DNA of 64,000 bases from Bacillota bacterium (GCA_023419605.1 JAEZXR010000032.1:1-64000), one strand, 5' to 3'. Shown: positions 16,699 to 26,749, counted from the first letter of the stretch. Numbers and translations: made by a program. The notes: generated from the letters alone by a model not told the origin.

Positions 16699-18282
16699 AT
16701 GAAATCAAAGAAGCTGCTTAAATTGTCCTCACTGCTGATCGCTTTTTCAATCCTTTCAACTGCGGTTGCGGGTTGTAGCTCTCAGAAGAATGAAGGTGGA
16801 CAAAAGAGCGAAACTACCAGTACTGCTACCCTGGTAGCAGAGGAGAAACCATTGAAGTTTACTATGTCGGTATCCAACGGTCTGAACGAATATGTCATGA
16901 AATCACCGGATATCAACAAGGATAAGTGGCTGCAGGAAATCAACAAAAGATTTAACTGTGAAATAACCCTGAAGCTTATCGAACACGGAAGGTATAATGA
17001 AAACATGCAGATGTTGTTTGCATCCGGCGATATACCTGACGTTGTAAAGGGATACGAAAGCTACCTCAGGCCTGATATGGCTAATTCCGTGCAAAATGGT
17101 GTGTTCATGGCGCTGGATGAACTGCTTGCAAAAAATAAGGCAGACCTTCCGAATCTTATGAAACAAGTGCCGGAAAATGCATGGAATGAAATGAAATACG
17201 AAGGAAAAATATATGGTATACCTTCTACTTACCTATCCGTGCCAAACAGAAGGGCAACCTATATTCGTAAGGATTTGTTGGATAAAGTGGGCATGAAGGC
17301 TCCTACAAATCTGGAAGAGGCTGTTGCTGTTTTGAAAGCATTTAAAAAAGCCGGCGTACAGTACCCTTTTGCAGGACGTGAGGCTTGGCTCTTCTCAGGT
17401 ACTTTCTTCGGTGCTTTTGGCGTTGATTACACCATATGGAGCCCTGATAAGGATGGAAAACTGACTCCGGATATGATTAAACCTGAAATGAAAGAAGCCT
17501 TGGCTTTCCATGCAATGCTTTATAAAGAAGGTCTGATGGACCCGGAATCACTTACAACCAACCCCAATGACTGGTTGAACAAAATCTATACCGGTAAGGT
17601 GGGTATGTTTGAGCACCAGCCAGGGCAGCTAAACAGCTTTAAAGCCAACCTTAAAAAGAATGCACCGGATGCGGACCTCATACTGATCCCATCACCGGCA
17701 GGACCGAATGGACGCAAGGGGTATAGGAATTTCCCACAGGTTGGCCAGTCACTGTTCATTAATAAAAATTTCAAAGAACCTCTTCGATTGCTGAAGCTCA
17801 TCGATAAGATGGGTACGGATGAGGCACAGGAATTCTTTACTTTTGGTATCCTCGGAGAGGATTATCAAAAGAAGGATGGAAAAATAGAGTACACTATGCC
17901 TACGGATCCATTGAAGCAGCAAGAAGCTTCCTTCAGAGAAAAGACGCTGAACCTGTTGAGAAACGACTCCTTTAATACGCTTGTTGAACCTTTCAAGCCG
18001 ACAGCGAAAGAAGAAAAAGAGTTCAGGGACACAATTGCACCAAAAGAAGGACTGGTATGGTTTGATCCCGTTAATCTGAAATCCGTGGATGCACATCCTG
18101 ATTTGAAGCCGGGTGAGAAGAACTGTAACTTGTTCCTTGAATATGCTGCAAAGATATTCTATGGACAGCTTCCTGCTTCTGCACATGACGACTTTGTAAA
18201 AGAATACTTGAAGCGCGGTGGAGATGAAATGATCAAGGAAGCTACCGAAGCATATAAAGCAGGAAAGGCTTTCAAGCGCTAA
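16699..18282 (+). CDS. Sugar ABC importer substrate-binding lipoprotein, second system
   Basis: The 527-residue lipoprotein has the lipobox AVAGC with Cys near residue 26 and the family-1 solute-binding body (FASGDIPDVVKGYESYLRP, RATYIRKDLLDKVGMKAPT). Its length and motifs match the LplA/YtcQ class. TGGAGGAGG precedes ATG. The 81-base gap to the permease gene has no strong hairpin; a hairpin follows the stop. The ligand is probably a pectin- or hemicellulose-derived oligosaccharide, inferred from context. Confidence 0.9.
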   Translation: MKSKKLLKLSSLLIAFSILSTAVAGCSSQKNEGGQKSETTSTATLVAEEKPLKFTMSVSNGLNEYVMKSPDINKDKWLQEINKRFNCEITLKLIEHGRYNENMQMLFASGDIPDVVKGYESYLRPDMANSVQNGVFMALDELLAKNKADLPNLMKQVPENAWNEMKYEGKIYGIPSTYLSVPNRRATYIRKDLLDKVGMKAPTNLEEAVAVLKAFKKAGVQYPFAGREAWLFSGTFFGAFGVDYTIWSPDKDGKLTPDMIKPEMKEALAFHAMLYKEGLMDPESLTTNPNDWLNKIYTGKVGMFEHQPGQLNSFKANLKKNAPDADLILIPSPAGPNGRKGYRNFPQVGQSLFINKNFKEPLRLLKLIDKMGTDEAQEFFTFGILGEDYQKKDGKIEYTMPTDPLKQQEASFREKTLNLLRNDSFNTLVEPFKPTAKEEKEFRDTIAPKEGLVWFDPVNLKSVDAHPDLKPGEKNCNLFLEYAAKIFYGQLPASAHDDFVKEYLKRGGDEMIKEATEAYKAGKAFKR

Positions 18283-18305
18283 TCAATCTTAATTCATAAT
18301 TTGCT

Positions 18306-18338
18306 CAAATCCTCTAAATCTCAGATTTGGAGGATTTG
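18306..18338 (+). terminator. Hairpin after the second importer
   Basis: CAAATCCTC (18306-18314) pairs with GAGGATTTG (18330-18338) and AAATCT pairs with AGATTT inside. Few T follow (GCTTATT). Confidence 0.6.
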
Positions 18339-18446
18339 GCTTATTATGAGGTGTTTTGATTATGGAAAGAGGGCGTGGTTGTATACTCCAATGAAGGGTG
18401 TACGTTTTTCAATGAGTAAGAATTTTATAAACAGGAGGTAAAAGTA

Positions 18447-21400
18447 ATGATGGTATCAAAACACGCGAAGAAACTGACGGCGGTATTATTGGCAGCACTA
18501 ATTGCAGGTAATGCCGGTATGGCGAACGTCACAGCGCTTGCAGCAGAGGGAACCCCGGTAGCCACAGCCTCAAGCAGTTCATCCTCTGTTGATTTGTTGG
18601 ATCCGAATTTTATCAGCAGCCATGGCGGTAATATTATCTTGGCAAAACCTGATGCAGGAAAATCCCCTTTTCAAGTATTGAGTGAAGCTTTTGGCACGGA
18701 TAATCCGGTGGAAGGTGTTACAAAACTCGTAAGAGAAAAGAGACCGACTGCAGCAAGGCACGTTGAAAATTTTGTGGACCCGGTTTTAGGTAACGTTTTT
18801 AAGGTGGAAGTTCACGGTAATGATTGCACTGATGGATGTTACATGCATAACACCACATACGATAGCGCCACTGACACTTTCAGCGGTGGTAATACTGACA
18901 GACAGAGAATTGAGATAAGACCCAGTGATGAAAATCAGGCCCTGGTGGGTAGTTCGGTGGGTTTAGAAAATGATATTACGGTCTACGACTGGAAGCTAAA
19001 GATCGATAAGGATCTTCCAAAGCCGGATGGATTTTTCCATATATTCCAGTACAAGGCGGTGAATTCCTTAGGAGAAGGTATAAAGGATTCGGATAAGTAT
19101 CCGCTGCATGATAAGACTAACTTTCCGAATTTCAATAGTGATGAGGACGGAAATCCGATCCTTACCCTGACAGTTTCATCTTCGACCCTTGATTTTCGTT
19201 GGGCTGGAATCGGTTCTGATGCCGGTATGGAGACTCTTGTCAGTGTTCCGCTCAGTGAAGTTAAGGATCGATGGGTGGATGTAACAGTTAAGATTCTTAA
19301 CTCGGAGTGTGGATGGGTTACCATGACCATGAAAGATCGTCTGACCGGTAAGATTCTCATGGAATACAACGATCCTAACAGAGTACTGGATATGTGGAGG
19401 CGCCCTGAGGTTAAGTATAACGGGGCAACCTTTGAAGGTCCGTATCCTGCTGTCAGTAATATGTTTAACCGCCCAAAGTGGGGAATCTACCGTAAGGCGG
19501 ATAAAAGCAACGTGAACCTCCAGGGAGCAAAAATTTATCTTTCCGATATAACTCTTTATAAGTCTGTGGTAGGTGCTTCACCGGTGAATCTTGCTTATGG
19601 TAAAAAAGCATACAATGCAGGCCCTGTAACAGGTACTGGCATTCAAACAGCGAATGCAAAGCCGGAGAGATTAACCGATGGAGTACAAATAGACCCTATT
19701 ACTTATCCGATTACAGGTTTGACAGTAACGGAGGCTGTTTACTCCACTCTTTTTGGCAGATTGTGCTGGATGGGCACGGAAGGTGCTAAAAAGGGTAGCG
19801 TTGTTATTGATTTGGGAAAGGTAATGGATTTTAACCAAGTTAAGCTTTATGCTGAATCTGCGAGACTAAAAGGGGTTAACATCTACACCTCTGTCACCTC
19901 GGCTGCCTATGCAGAAGCAGATATAGGTACCATTGAGTTTACAAAGGTACCTGATTTAGTAACCGGAACCGGATATACATATTTCAATCCCAATAATACC
20001 GGGGATGACACAAAAGATTCACAATACCTCATTGACCTTGGTAAAACGTATTCATCCAGGTATATAAAATTCTTTTTCGAAAATGGCTCCGGTTCGGCAA
20101 ATGCTACTACTTTGTCCGGGCCACCGCGCATATCCGAGCTTGAGATCTATAATGCACCTCAGGCGCCCAAGAATATAAAAGTGAATTATTCTGGAGGATC
20201 GGAAGCGACGATTTCCTGGGATAATGCTCCGCATGATTATTTCATCATTTATGATGAAGGGAATATACTTGCAGATCATATTGCTTCCAATACATATAAA
20301 ATAACGAATTTGGATCCTGGAGCAATTTACAATCTTTCTGTTAAGACAGTATACACCGACCCGTACTCCTTCAAATCCATGGTTTCAGGAGAAGGTAAAG
20401 CAGCTTCATTTACGACGGATGGAAGCCCAATTATTCCGAATCCCCCAGCGTCTGTGACAGCTACGGCATCATCGGACAAATCCATAGATGTAAGCTGGGA
20501 TGCGGTGACCGATGCTCAGTCTTATAGAGTTGCACTAGTTACCGACGCTTGCGAAAGGATGATTGTGGACGGACTTACAGCTACGACTTATAGCATTAAG
20601 GACCTTTCCCCTGGTACACCTTATACGGTACATGTTTACTCAGTAAGGAGAGGTGCTTCTTCGGCTGCAGCGGCAGGAACAGTGACAACTACGGGGATAA
20701 GGGATGGTTCCGATAATCTTTTATTTAATAAGGAAGTACAGTATACAAGAGTCTGGAGTGATAATACCGCAAGCTTCGGTGGTGCAAAGGCACTGGACAA
20801 TGATGTAGATGGCTCAAGATGGGTTGCGCTAAAGGGGTCTACAACGGCGTGGCTGATGGTTGATATTGGAGAAGTAACTCCTGTTAATGTGCTTGAGTAC
20901 TACAGCTTCCAGAACAAGTTAAAGAAGGTTTCCTTCTATTATGCCGCAGAGGGTGAGGCCTTCACAAACCCTAACAGTGATAAATGGATAAAAATTCTCA
21001 CGGATGACCGTGCGGCTGATGGTAGATACGAGAACCCCAGCATTACAAAAATCGAAGAGAGCAAATACCTCAGTGTTCCTGTAAATGCAAGGTTTATCAA
21101 ATTTACAGTGGATTCGGTAGATGGTGATATTAACGTAAATGAGGTTAAGGCTTTCTATCGTAAGGCGGCAACACCGGAAGCAAACCCTAAAGGTGGAGCA
21201 GTTACAGCAGGTACAAAAGTTTCTCTTGCAACGAGTACCGTCTCTGGAAGCGTATATTATACGACAGATGGAAGTATACCGACAGTAGCAAGTGCAATGT
21301 ACTATACAACAGCTATAACCATGGATAAAGCTATGACAATAAAAGCAATAACAGTGATGGAGGGGATGGACAACAGTGACATCATGAGTGAGAGCTATAC

Positions 21401-22619
21401 TTTGACACAGTCCTCTTCAGGAGGATATGTACCGCCGGTAATAGCGCCTCCAAGCGATGTCATCAAAGCTCCGACACCGGTTGCAGATACTGAAAAAGGT
21501 GCATATAAGACAACCATAGATAAGAAATCACTGGAGGATGCTTTTGCAAGCATTAAAGATTCTACAGACGAGAAGAAGGTATCCATTGAAGTTCCAAAAG
21601 TAGATGGGGCTAAAGCTTACACTTCAGTAATCCCCGGAGAGTTTGTTACAGCGAATGCTGCAACAAGGAAAATTGAAATTAAAACTGAATTTGCAACAGT
21701 TACAGTACCTGACAATATGTTGAACACAACAAGCCTCGCAGCAGCAAGTCAAGTCGGTGTGAAGGTTGCAGCAGTTGATACAGCTTCGCTTCCGGCGGAT
21801 GTACAAAAGAAAGTCGCAAACAGGCCTGTAGTTAACCTGAATGTGACAGTGGATGGAAAAATCCTGGAATTTAACAATCCCAGCGCGCCGGTCATCGTGA
21901 AGATACCCTACAAGGCAACCGCAGCGGAGTTGGCAAATCCGGAACACATTGTAGTATGGTATACCGATGGTGCAGGTAAAATAGTGCCTGTATCCAATAG
22001 CAGATACGATGCAGCGACAGGTGCCGTTACCTTTGCCACCACTCATTTCAGCCAGTATGCAGTAGCTTATGTAGAAAAGACATTTGATGATATTGCGAAC
22101 TATGATTGGGCGAAGAAATCCATTGAAATATTAGCTTCAAAGGGAATCATCAACGGAAAATCCGAAAAGGCATTTGACCCTGGTGCGGAGATTACTCGCG
22201 CTGACTATACGGTACTTTTGATTAAAACCCTTGGGCTTACTGCAAAGGTAGAGGCAAGCTTTGCCGATGTAAACCCGGCAGACTACTATTATCAGGAGCT
22301 TGGAATAGCAAAAGCATTGGGAATCGCAGTAGGGCAGGGAGACAACAGGTTCAATCCCAGTGGAGAAATATCCAGACAGGATATGATGGTTCTGACTGCA
22401 AAAGCAATGGCGTATGCAAATAAACTTACAGCAGCAGGAAGCCTGCCCGATTTGAAGGGGTATACCGATAATGGAAGCATTTCAGCATATGCAGTAGAAA
22501 GTGTTGCAAAGCTGGTTAAGGAAGGTCTGATCCAGGGAAGCGGCAATAGCATCAACCCGCTTGGAAATACAACAAGAGCAGAAATCGCTGTTCTGATGTA
22601 TAGAATTTATAACAAGTAA
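18447..22619 (+). CDS. SLH-anchored multidomain protein with lyase-like jelly roll
   Basis: The 1390-residue protein has a signal peptide (to about residue 33), then a jelly-roll domain (about 48-372) with RQRIEIR (152-158), QYK (201-203) and KWGIYR (344-349), which parallel the catalytic motif order of jelly-roll polysaccharide lyases. Next come an F5/8C-like carbohydrate-binding domain (about 378-565), two Fn3 domains (about 568-750), a second F5/8C-like domain (about 757-905), a chitobiase C-terminal-like repeat (YYTTDGSIPT), a 200-residue module and three SLH repeats (about 1210-1390) that anchor it to the cell wall. AGGAGG precedes ATG 18447. Substrate is unknown; pectin or another uronic-acid polymer is inferred from context. 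Confidence 0.85.
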   Translation: MMVSKHAKKLTAVLLAALIAGNAGMANVTALAAEGTPVATASSSSSSVDLLDPNFISSHGGNIILAKPDAGKSPFQVLSEAFGTDNPVEGVTKLVREKRPTAARHVENFVDPVLGNVFKVEVHGNDCTDGCYMHNTTYDSATDTFSGGNTDRQRIEIRPSDENQALVGSSVGLENDITVYDWKLKIDKDLPKPDGFFHIFQYKAVNSLGEGIKDSDKYPLHDKTNFPNFNSDEDGNPILTLTVSSSTLDFRWAGIGSDAGMETLVSVPLSEVKDRWVDVTVKILNSECGWVTMTMKDRLTGKILMEYNDPNRVLDMWRRPEVKYNGATFEGPYPAVSNMFNRPKWGIYRKADKSNVNLQGAKIYLSDITLYKSVVGASPVNLAYGKKAYNAGPVTGTGIQTANAKPERLTDGVQIDPITYPITGLTVTEAVYSTLFGRLCWMGTEGAKKGSVVIDLGKVMDFNQVKLYAESARLKGVNIYTSVTSAAYAEADIGTIEFTKVPDLVTGTGYTYFNPNNTGDDTKDSQYLIDLGKTYSSRYIKFFFENGSGSANATTLSGPPRISELEIYNAPQAPKNIKVNYSGGSEATISWDNAPHDYFIIYDEGNILADHIASNTYKITNLDPGAIYNLSVKTVYTDPYSFKSMVSGEGKAASFTTDGSPIIPNPPASVTATASSDKSIDVSWDAVTDAQSYRVALVTDACERMIVDGLTATTYSIKDLSPGTPYTVHVYSVRRGASSAAAAGTVTTTGIRDGSDNLLFNKEVQYTRVWSDNTASFGGAKALDNDVDGSRWVALKGSTTAWLMVDIGEVTPVNVLEYYSFQNKLKKVSFYYAAEGEAFTNPNSDKWIKILTDDRAADGRYENPSITKIEESKYLSVPVNARFIKFTVDSVDGDINVNEVKAFYRKAATPEANPKGGAVTAGTKVSLATSTVSGSVYYTTDGSIPTVASAMYYTTAITMDKAMTIKAITVMEGMDNSDIMSESYTLTQSSSGGYVPPVIAPPSDVIKAPTPVADTEKGAYKTTIDKKSLEDAFASIKDSTDEKKVSIEVPKVDGAKAYTSVIPGEFVTANAATRKIEIKTEFATVTVPDNMLNTTSLAAASQVGVKVAAVDTASLPADVQKKVANRPVVNLNVTVDGKILEFNNPSAPVIVKIPYKATAAELANPEHIVVWYTDGAGKIVPVSNSRYDAATGAVTFATTHFSQYAVAYVEKTFDDIANYDWAKKSIEILASKGIINGKSEKAFDPGAEITRADYTVLLIKTLGLTAKVEASFADVNPADYYYQELGIAKALGIAVGQGDNRFNPSGEISRQDMMVLTAKAMAYANKLTAAGSLPDLKGYTDNGSISAYAVESVAKLVKEGLIQGSGNSINPLGNTTRAEIAVLMYRIYNK

Positions 22620-22690
22620 AACACATTCCTGATTTCATAAATGGATATGGGAAACTAAAGCAGTAACGTAATTATCGTTAGATTCGCATA

Positions 22691-22731
22691 AAGGGGCTGT
22701 CTCAAAATTTTTATTTTGAGACAGCCCCCTT
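22691..22731 (+). terminator. Bidirectional terminator between convergent genes
   Basis: AGGGGCTGTCTCAAAAT and ATTTTGAGACAGCCCCC form a long, nearly perfect stem with A-rich and T-rich flanks, between the SLH protein and the minus-strand hydrolase. The GGGGCTGTCTC stem resembles the end sequence of some insertion sequences and is also common as a terminator stem in Firmicutes. Confidence 0.75.
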
Positions 22732-22760
22732 CATGAGTAGAAAGGAAGCGCAGGCTGCAT

Positions 22761-23498
22761 TTACTCCTTTGCCAATTCTGCAATGCGCCCGTTGACGTTA
22801 TCCGAATATAGACCTCCGTGATAACAGACTACCGTCTCAATATCATATGTTGTTAATTTCTTTATAGATTTTGCACTTAAGCCCAGGTCAAAATTAATAT
22901 GGGGTGGGGATTTGACCAGCCTACCCTCTTCAACACCGAAAATGTCTCCGGCAATGAGGGTTTTACTCTGCTTCAGATACAGGCAAATGTGCCCCGGGGT
23001 GTGGCCGGGCGTATAAATGATAGTGATGCCGCCGCAGTAGGGTAATTCCTCACCATCAGAAAGTGTCCCGTCTACAGGAGCGTAGCTATTTTGAAACCCT
23101 GCTTTTAGTTTCTCGTAGAGTGCTTTCCTCTCTACCGGTAATGTATCCAGATTCGCTTCAAGTTGGGCAAGCTTGGTTGGGATCGCATCGCCTTGAATAT
23201 AAGGTGCTTCTTCTTTGTGGGCAAGCACCTCGATTCTATCCGAAGACTCTTTTTGAATGCTTGAAAGGCTTCCGATATGGTCAATATCATGGTGGGTAAG
23301 AATTACTTTGCTTAGCTTGTCAAATGGTACACCTGCCTTCTCCATCGCTTCACGAAATTGGGTGAGTTGGCCCGGGTATCCTGCATCTACCAGAATAACT
23401 GCATCGTTATCATAAATCAGCGTTGGATAGATGGTATTGGTCGTTCCCATCACATTTGTTGATATTTCAAGCACTTCAACTCCGTTCGCTATTCTCAT
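22761..23498 (-). CDS. Metallo-beta-lactamase-fold hydrolase
   Basis: The 245-residue cytoplasmic protein has the metal-binding motif LTHHDIDHIG (HxHxDH form), later ligands in TPGHTPGHICLYL, GDIF and CYHGG, so all expected ligands of a binuclear MBL hydrolase are present. Members include glyoxalase II-like thioesterases, lactonases and others; the substrate cannot be told. AGGAG precedes ATG. It is single and convergent with the SLH protein gene. A perfect consensus promoter stands 240 bases upstream. Confidence 0.88.
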   Translation of the reverse strand: MRIANGVEVLEISTNVMGTTNTIYPTLIYDNDAVILVDAGYPGQLTQFREAMEKAGVPFDKLSKVILTHHDIDHIGSLSSIQKESSDRIEVLAHKEEAPYIQGDAIPTKLAQLEANLDTLPVERKALYEKLKAGFQNSYAPVDGTLSDGEELPYCGGITIIYTPGHTPGHICLYLKQSKTLIAGDIFGVEEGRLVKSPPHINFDLGLSAKSIKKLTTYDIETVVCYHGGLYSDNVNGRIAELAKE

Positions 23499-23741
23499 CT
23501 GTTTTTCTCCTTTCAGATATAAAATGAAATAACCGAAAAAGACCCGTAGATAAAAAATTTATTGACTACCATACAAAATTATTATTTAAATTGGATAAAG
23601 TTTATTGTTGGAATATTCCTTAGCTATAATATCAAACATAATAGTGAGAAACAAATGAGAAAATGACACGAAAAAGAAAAATAGCTGGTTATTGCTTCCG
23701 TTTTTATTTACTTTCTTTAATATACATATGTACATTTTATA

Positions 23742-23777
23742 TCAAAATATTATATCATATTTTTGCCTTAATGTCAA
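23742..23777 (-). promoter_or_regulatory. Consensus promoter of the MBL hydrolase
   Basis: On the minus strand TTGACA (23777-23772) and TATAAT (23754-23749) have a 17-base spacer. Just downstream lies the palindrome TACATATGTA (about 23723-23732), a possible operator. The leader to the start codon is about 240 bases, AT-rich, and has at least one more promoter-like pair; I see no riboswitch in it. Confidence 0.6.
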
Positions 23778-23876
23778 TAAAAACTTTTGCTGTTTGATTA
23801 TCTGCAAATTCGCCTATTCTCAACTGCAAAATTAAATAATAAACTAGTTGTAAATCCCTGTCCGGCAATGTGAAAT

Positions 23877-23968
23877 ATAGCAGCTTTGTTGCTATTACTT
23901 TACAAATTCATAGAGTACGATTATAATATAAGTTGTACGTACAACATTTTTGGTGTTGTTAGTACAAG
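23877..23968 (+). promoter_or_regulatory. araA promoter with two AraR-like operators
   Basis: TTTACA (23899-23904) and TATAAT (23922-23927) have a 17-base spacer. The perfect palindrome GTTGTACGTACAAC (23932-23945) covers the transcription start and an imperfect copy, GTTGTTAGTACAAG (23955-23968), follows with centres 23 bases apart. The TTGTACGTACAA core is that of AraR operators of Bacillus. An interrupted palindrome ATAGCA-N7-TGCTAT (23877-23895) touches the -35 box and could be a second regulator's site. The rest of 23499-24032 is AT-rich leader of the neighbours. Confidence 0.75.
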
Positions 23969-24032
23969 GAGCTCGGGATGGTAAATAATGCTATAAAGTC
24001 ATTATATATTTTAAATTTGGGAGGATTACAGT

Positions 24033-25529
24033 ATGCAAAATTTAAAATCCTACGTATTCTGGTTTGCTACCGGAAGCCAGCACCTGTATGGTGAAGAAAC
24101 TCTGAAGCAGGTAGAAGCGCATTCTAAAATTATCAGTGATGGATTAAGCCAGAGCGCAAGTACCCCATGTAAGGTTGTTTTCAAACCGGTTTTGACAAAC
24201 CCGGATTCCATTCGAAGGCTATGCGTAGAGGCAAATGCCGATGACACTTGTGCGGGAATCATTACATGGATGCATACCTTTTCCCCGGCAAAAATGTGGA
24301 TCGGAGGCCTTTCCGAGCTGCGTAAACCTCTGCTGCATCTTCATACCCAGTTTAACCGCGATATTCCATGGGACAGCATTGATATGGACTTTATGAATCT
24401 GAACCAGTCTGCCCATGGAGATCGTGAGTATGGCTTTATTGGGGCTCGAATGAGGATAGCACGCAAGGTGGTGGTGGGTCATTGGGAAGATCCGGAAGTG
24501 CTGCGCCGTATGGGGGTATGGATGCGTGCTGCCGTTGCCTATACGGAAGGTAGAAATCTGAAGGTAGCGCGGTTTGGAGACAATATGAGGGAAGTCGCTG
24601 TAACCGAGGGTGACAAGGTGGAAGCGCAAATCAAGCTGGGGTGGTCTGTAAATGGCTATGGTGTGGGAGATTTGGCAAAGCGGGTTCAGGAAGTACAGGA
24701 AGCGGACGTTGACAAACTTATGGAGGAATATGCGGAGCTTTACGAGATTACACCGGAAGCCACCACCCGGGGAGATGTGAGGGAATCCATCCGCGAGCAG
24801 GGACGGATCGAGCTTGGGATGAAAGCATTTTTGGAAGAGGGGGGCTTTGGCGCCTTTACCACCACCTTTGAGGATTTGCATGGGCTCAGGCAGCTTCCGG
24901 GTCTGGCCGTTCAAAGACTGATGGCGGCAGGCTATGGCTTTGGAGGAGAGGGAGATTGGAAAACTTCTGCCCTAGTACGTGCTATGAAGATCATGGCGGA
25001 AGGTTTGCCAAAGGGGACCTCTTTTATGGAAGATTATACTTATCACTTTGAACCCGGGAACGAATTGGTGCTGGGTGCTCATATGCTGGAGGTATGCCCT
25101 ACCATCGCAGCAACGCGTCCCAAAATCCAGGTAAAGCCTCTTTCCATTGGGGGAAAAGCGGACCCGGCCAGACTAACATTTGATGGAGACTCAGGTCCTG
25201 CTGTATGTGCATCTCTTATCGATATGGGGGATCGTTTCCGTTTAATTATTAATGAAGTGGATGCGGTAAAACCGGAAACGGTGATGCCAAAGCTGCCGGT
25301 AGCAAGAATTCTCTGGAAGCCTCAGCCGTCCCTCGCTGAATCCGCAGAAGCATGGATTCTTGCCGGTGGGGCGCATCACACCTCTTTCTCTTTTGCAGTG
25401 ACAGCAGAGCATTTGATGGATTGGGCGGAAATGGCTGGAATCGAATATGTGCTGATTAATAAGGATACAAAACTTCGTGAATTCCGCAATGAACTGCGGT
25501 GGAGCGACGTAACCTGGCGTTTACGCTAA
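24033..25529 (+). CDS. araA: L-arabinose isomerase
   Basis: The 498-residue protein converts L-arabinose to L-ribulose, the first step of arabinose use. The N terminus [16 protein letters not shown] is diagnostic, and the Mn-site residues are present in [21 protein letters not shown] and GAHMLEVCP, with a C-terminal [11 protein letters not shown]is. Length equals the family's usual 490-500. GGGAGGA precedes ATG. araB and araD are not adjacent, and AraR is not in the window. It would process arabinose from arabinan side chains of pectin. Confidence 0.97.
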   Translation: MQNLKSYVFWFATGSQHLYGEETLKQVEAHSKIISDGLSQSASTPCKVVFKPVLTNPDSIRRLCVEANADDTCAGIITWMHTFSPAKMWIGGLSELRKPLLHLHTQFNRDIPWDSIDMDFMNLNQSAHGDREYGFIGARMRIARKVVVGHWEDPEVLRRMGVWMRAAVAYTEGRNLKVARFGDNMREVAVTEGDKVEAQIKLGWSVNGYGVGDLAKRVQEVQEADVDKLMEEYAELYEITPEATTRGDVRESIREQGRIELGMKAFLEEGGFGAFTTTFEDLHGLRQLPGLAVQRLMAAGYGFGGEGDWKTSALVRAMKIMAEGLPKGTSFMEDYTYHFEPGNELVLGAHMLEVCPTIAATRPKIQVKPLSIGGKADPARLTFDGDSGPAVCASLIDMGDRFRLIINEVDAVKPETVMPKLPVARILWKPQPSLAESAEAWILAGGAHHTSFSFAVTAEHLMDWAEMAGIEYVLINKDTKLREFRNELRWSDVTWRLR

Positions 25530-25590
25530 GCTGCACGATGATGAAAAGCGTGAAGTATTTGGATAGGGCAGAAAGAAAACTTATAAAAGT

Positions 25591-25674
25591 AATATAAGTT
25601 GTACACAGGTAGGCTGATTCATGGAAAGGCAGAGATCCTATAGGAGGCATGACAGTACCTCCTATAGGATCTCT
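25591..25674 (+). terminator. AraR-like half site and hairpin after araA
   Basis: AATATAAGTTGTAC (25591-25604) repeats the bases that span the araA -10 box and first operator half. Then AGAGATCCTATAGGAGG (25631-25647) pairs perfectly over 17 bases with 25658-25674 around a 10-base loop. There is no T-run, so termination is likely but not certain. Confidence 0.5.
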
Positions 25675-25728
25675 TGCATATCCGAAACATATGAGCAGTT
25701 AAAAAATTCTATATACGTAAAAGTAGAG

Positions 25729-26538
25729 TCATCTTTTAGTTTTTCTATCTTTTTTTCGGAGTAATGGAAGCCTTTCCTTTACTTCCTTTAGCGTGGCTTC
25801 AAAGCGGATGGAACGAATATGAGGAAAAGCATCCAGAAGTCTTGCATGCAAAAGGAACATTTTATTTAGTAAAGCTTCCTGCTGATGGGTAAGTTCCCGA
25901 ATTTTCTTTTGCAGCTCTTCTACTTTCAGTGAAAGCTCCAGGGCCTTAAGGCTTTCTATTTTCCCTCTGATCTCATTGGAAAGAAGCGTTAACTGCTTGA
26001 GTCTTATATTCAAATGAAGCATGGAGGCGATGGTAACTGCCAGGTCAACAGCGAAACATGCGGTAATAACCCGTGCTGCAATTATACCGTTTTCTTTGGA
26101 AAGCAGGCCCAATAAATACTGTACACCCGGATGCAGAGTGTTTAACAAAACTACGGACAGAATTCCCCATAAAACGGAAAAGCGCAGACAGATTCTACCC
26201 TGTAGGTTATGGGGTTTGCTGCTGTAATCCCACCAACGAATGTTAAAGGCTTTTTCAAGGACATAACCGGTAATGTATTCGAGAACGGAAGCCAGGAATG
26301 CACCTCCGGTAAAGAGCAAAAAGGCATCATTCTTTAAAGGGGAAAGAATAATCACTACAATCACGGCCCCAAAGCCGTAAATCGGACAAAGGGGCCCGGC
26401 TAAAAAGCCTCTGTTAATAAACCTTCCGGTTTTATATGTCGCATAGCAGGTTTCCATGATCCAGCCCATAAAGCTGTAGAAAATAAAGTAGTAAAACAGT
26501 TGGTAGATCGTAACCCCCATAAAATCCTTGAACCACAT
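25729..26538 (-). CDS. CmpB-family membrane protein (putative ABC permease)
   Basis: The 269-residue protein has five to six hydrophobic segments in its first 175 residues, beginning YQLFYYFIFYSFMGWIMET, followed by a long charged coiled coil (about 180-250) and a basic tail. The pattern GFLAGPLCPIYGFGAV is typical of the family annotated as putative ABC transporter permease (CmpB). Function in the family is not established. AGGTGGG precedes ATG. It is monocistronic and stands apart from the sugar genes. Confidence 0.75.
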   Translation of the reverse strand: MWFKDFMGVTIYQLFYYFIFYSFMGWIMETCYATYKTGRFINRGFLAGPLCPIYGFGAVIVVIILSPLKNDAFLLFTGGAFLASVLEYITGYVLEKAFNIRWWDYSSKPHNLQGRICLRFSVLWGILSVVLLNTLHPGVQYLLGLLSKENGIIAARVITACFAVDLAVTIASMLHLNIRLKQLTLLSNEIRGKIESLKALELSLKVEELQKKIRELTHQQEALLNKMFLLHARLLDAFPHIRSIRFEATLKEVKERLPLLRKKDRKTKR

Positions 26539-26719
26539 AATTAACCCACCTAACCTTCAGCTGTATCTGTTTCATATTTTCGCTTCACTATAGTATTGTA
26601 CGGGCAGAATTCATTTTCGTCTTATAAATAACATAACTCTTTTTAGATTTCATGCAAATGTTGACTCCGGAATCTCAGTAACCCCCCAGTCTGTGGTCTG
26701 CCGCGAAGTACAATAAGTC

Positions 26720-26749
26720 TTGCGGATTTGCCTGTGATTCCTTTATAAT
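26720..26749 (+). promoter_or_regulatory. Promoter of the exonuclease gene
   Basis: TTGCGG (26720-26725) and TATAAT (26744-26749) have an 18-base spacer; the gene starts 33 bases later. Confidence 0.55.

Noticed and set aside
22691..22731. GGGGCTGTCTCAAAA palindrome as a possible insertion-sequence end
   Set aside because: There is no transposase or second end nearby; its place between convergent genes fits a bidirectional terminator better.
23499..23742. Possible riboswitch in the long leader of the MBL hydrolase
   Set aside because: The leader is AT-rich and unstructured by eye and has extra promoter-like pairs, so its apparent length may be misleading.
23877..23895. ATAGCA-N7-TGCTAT as a CcpA site at araA
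   Set aside because: It lacks the CG core and TG...CA ends of a cre box; noted only as an unnamed palindrome.
24219..24914. Minus-strand frame of 231 residues opposite araA
   Set aside because: Antisense shadow of L-arabinose isomerase; no ribosome site.
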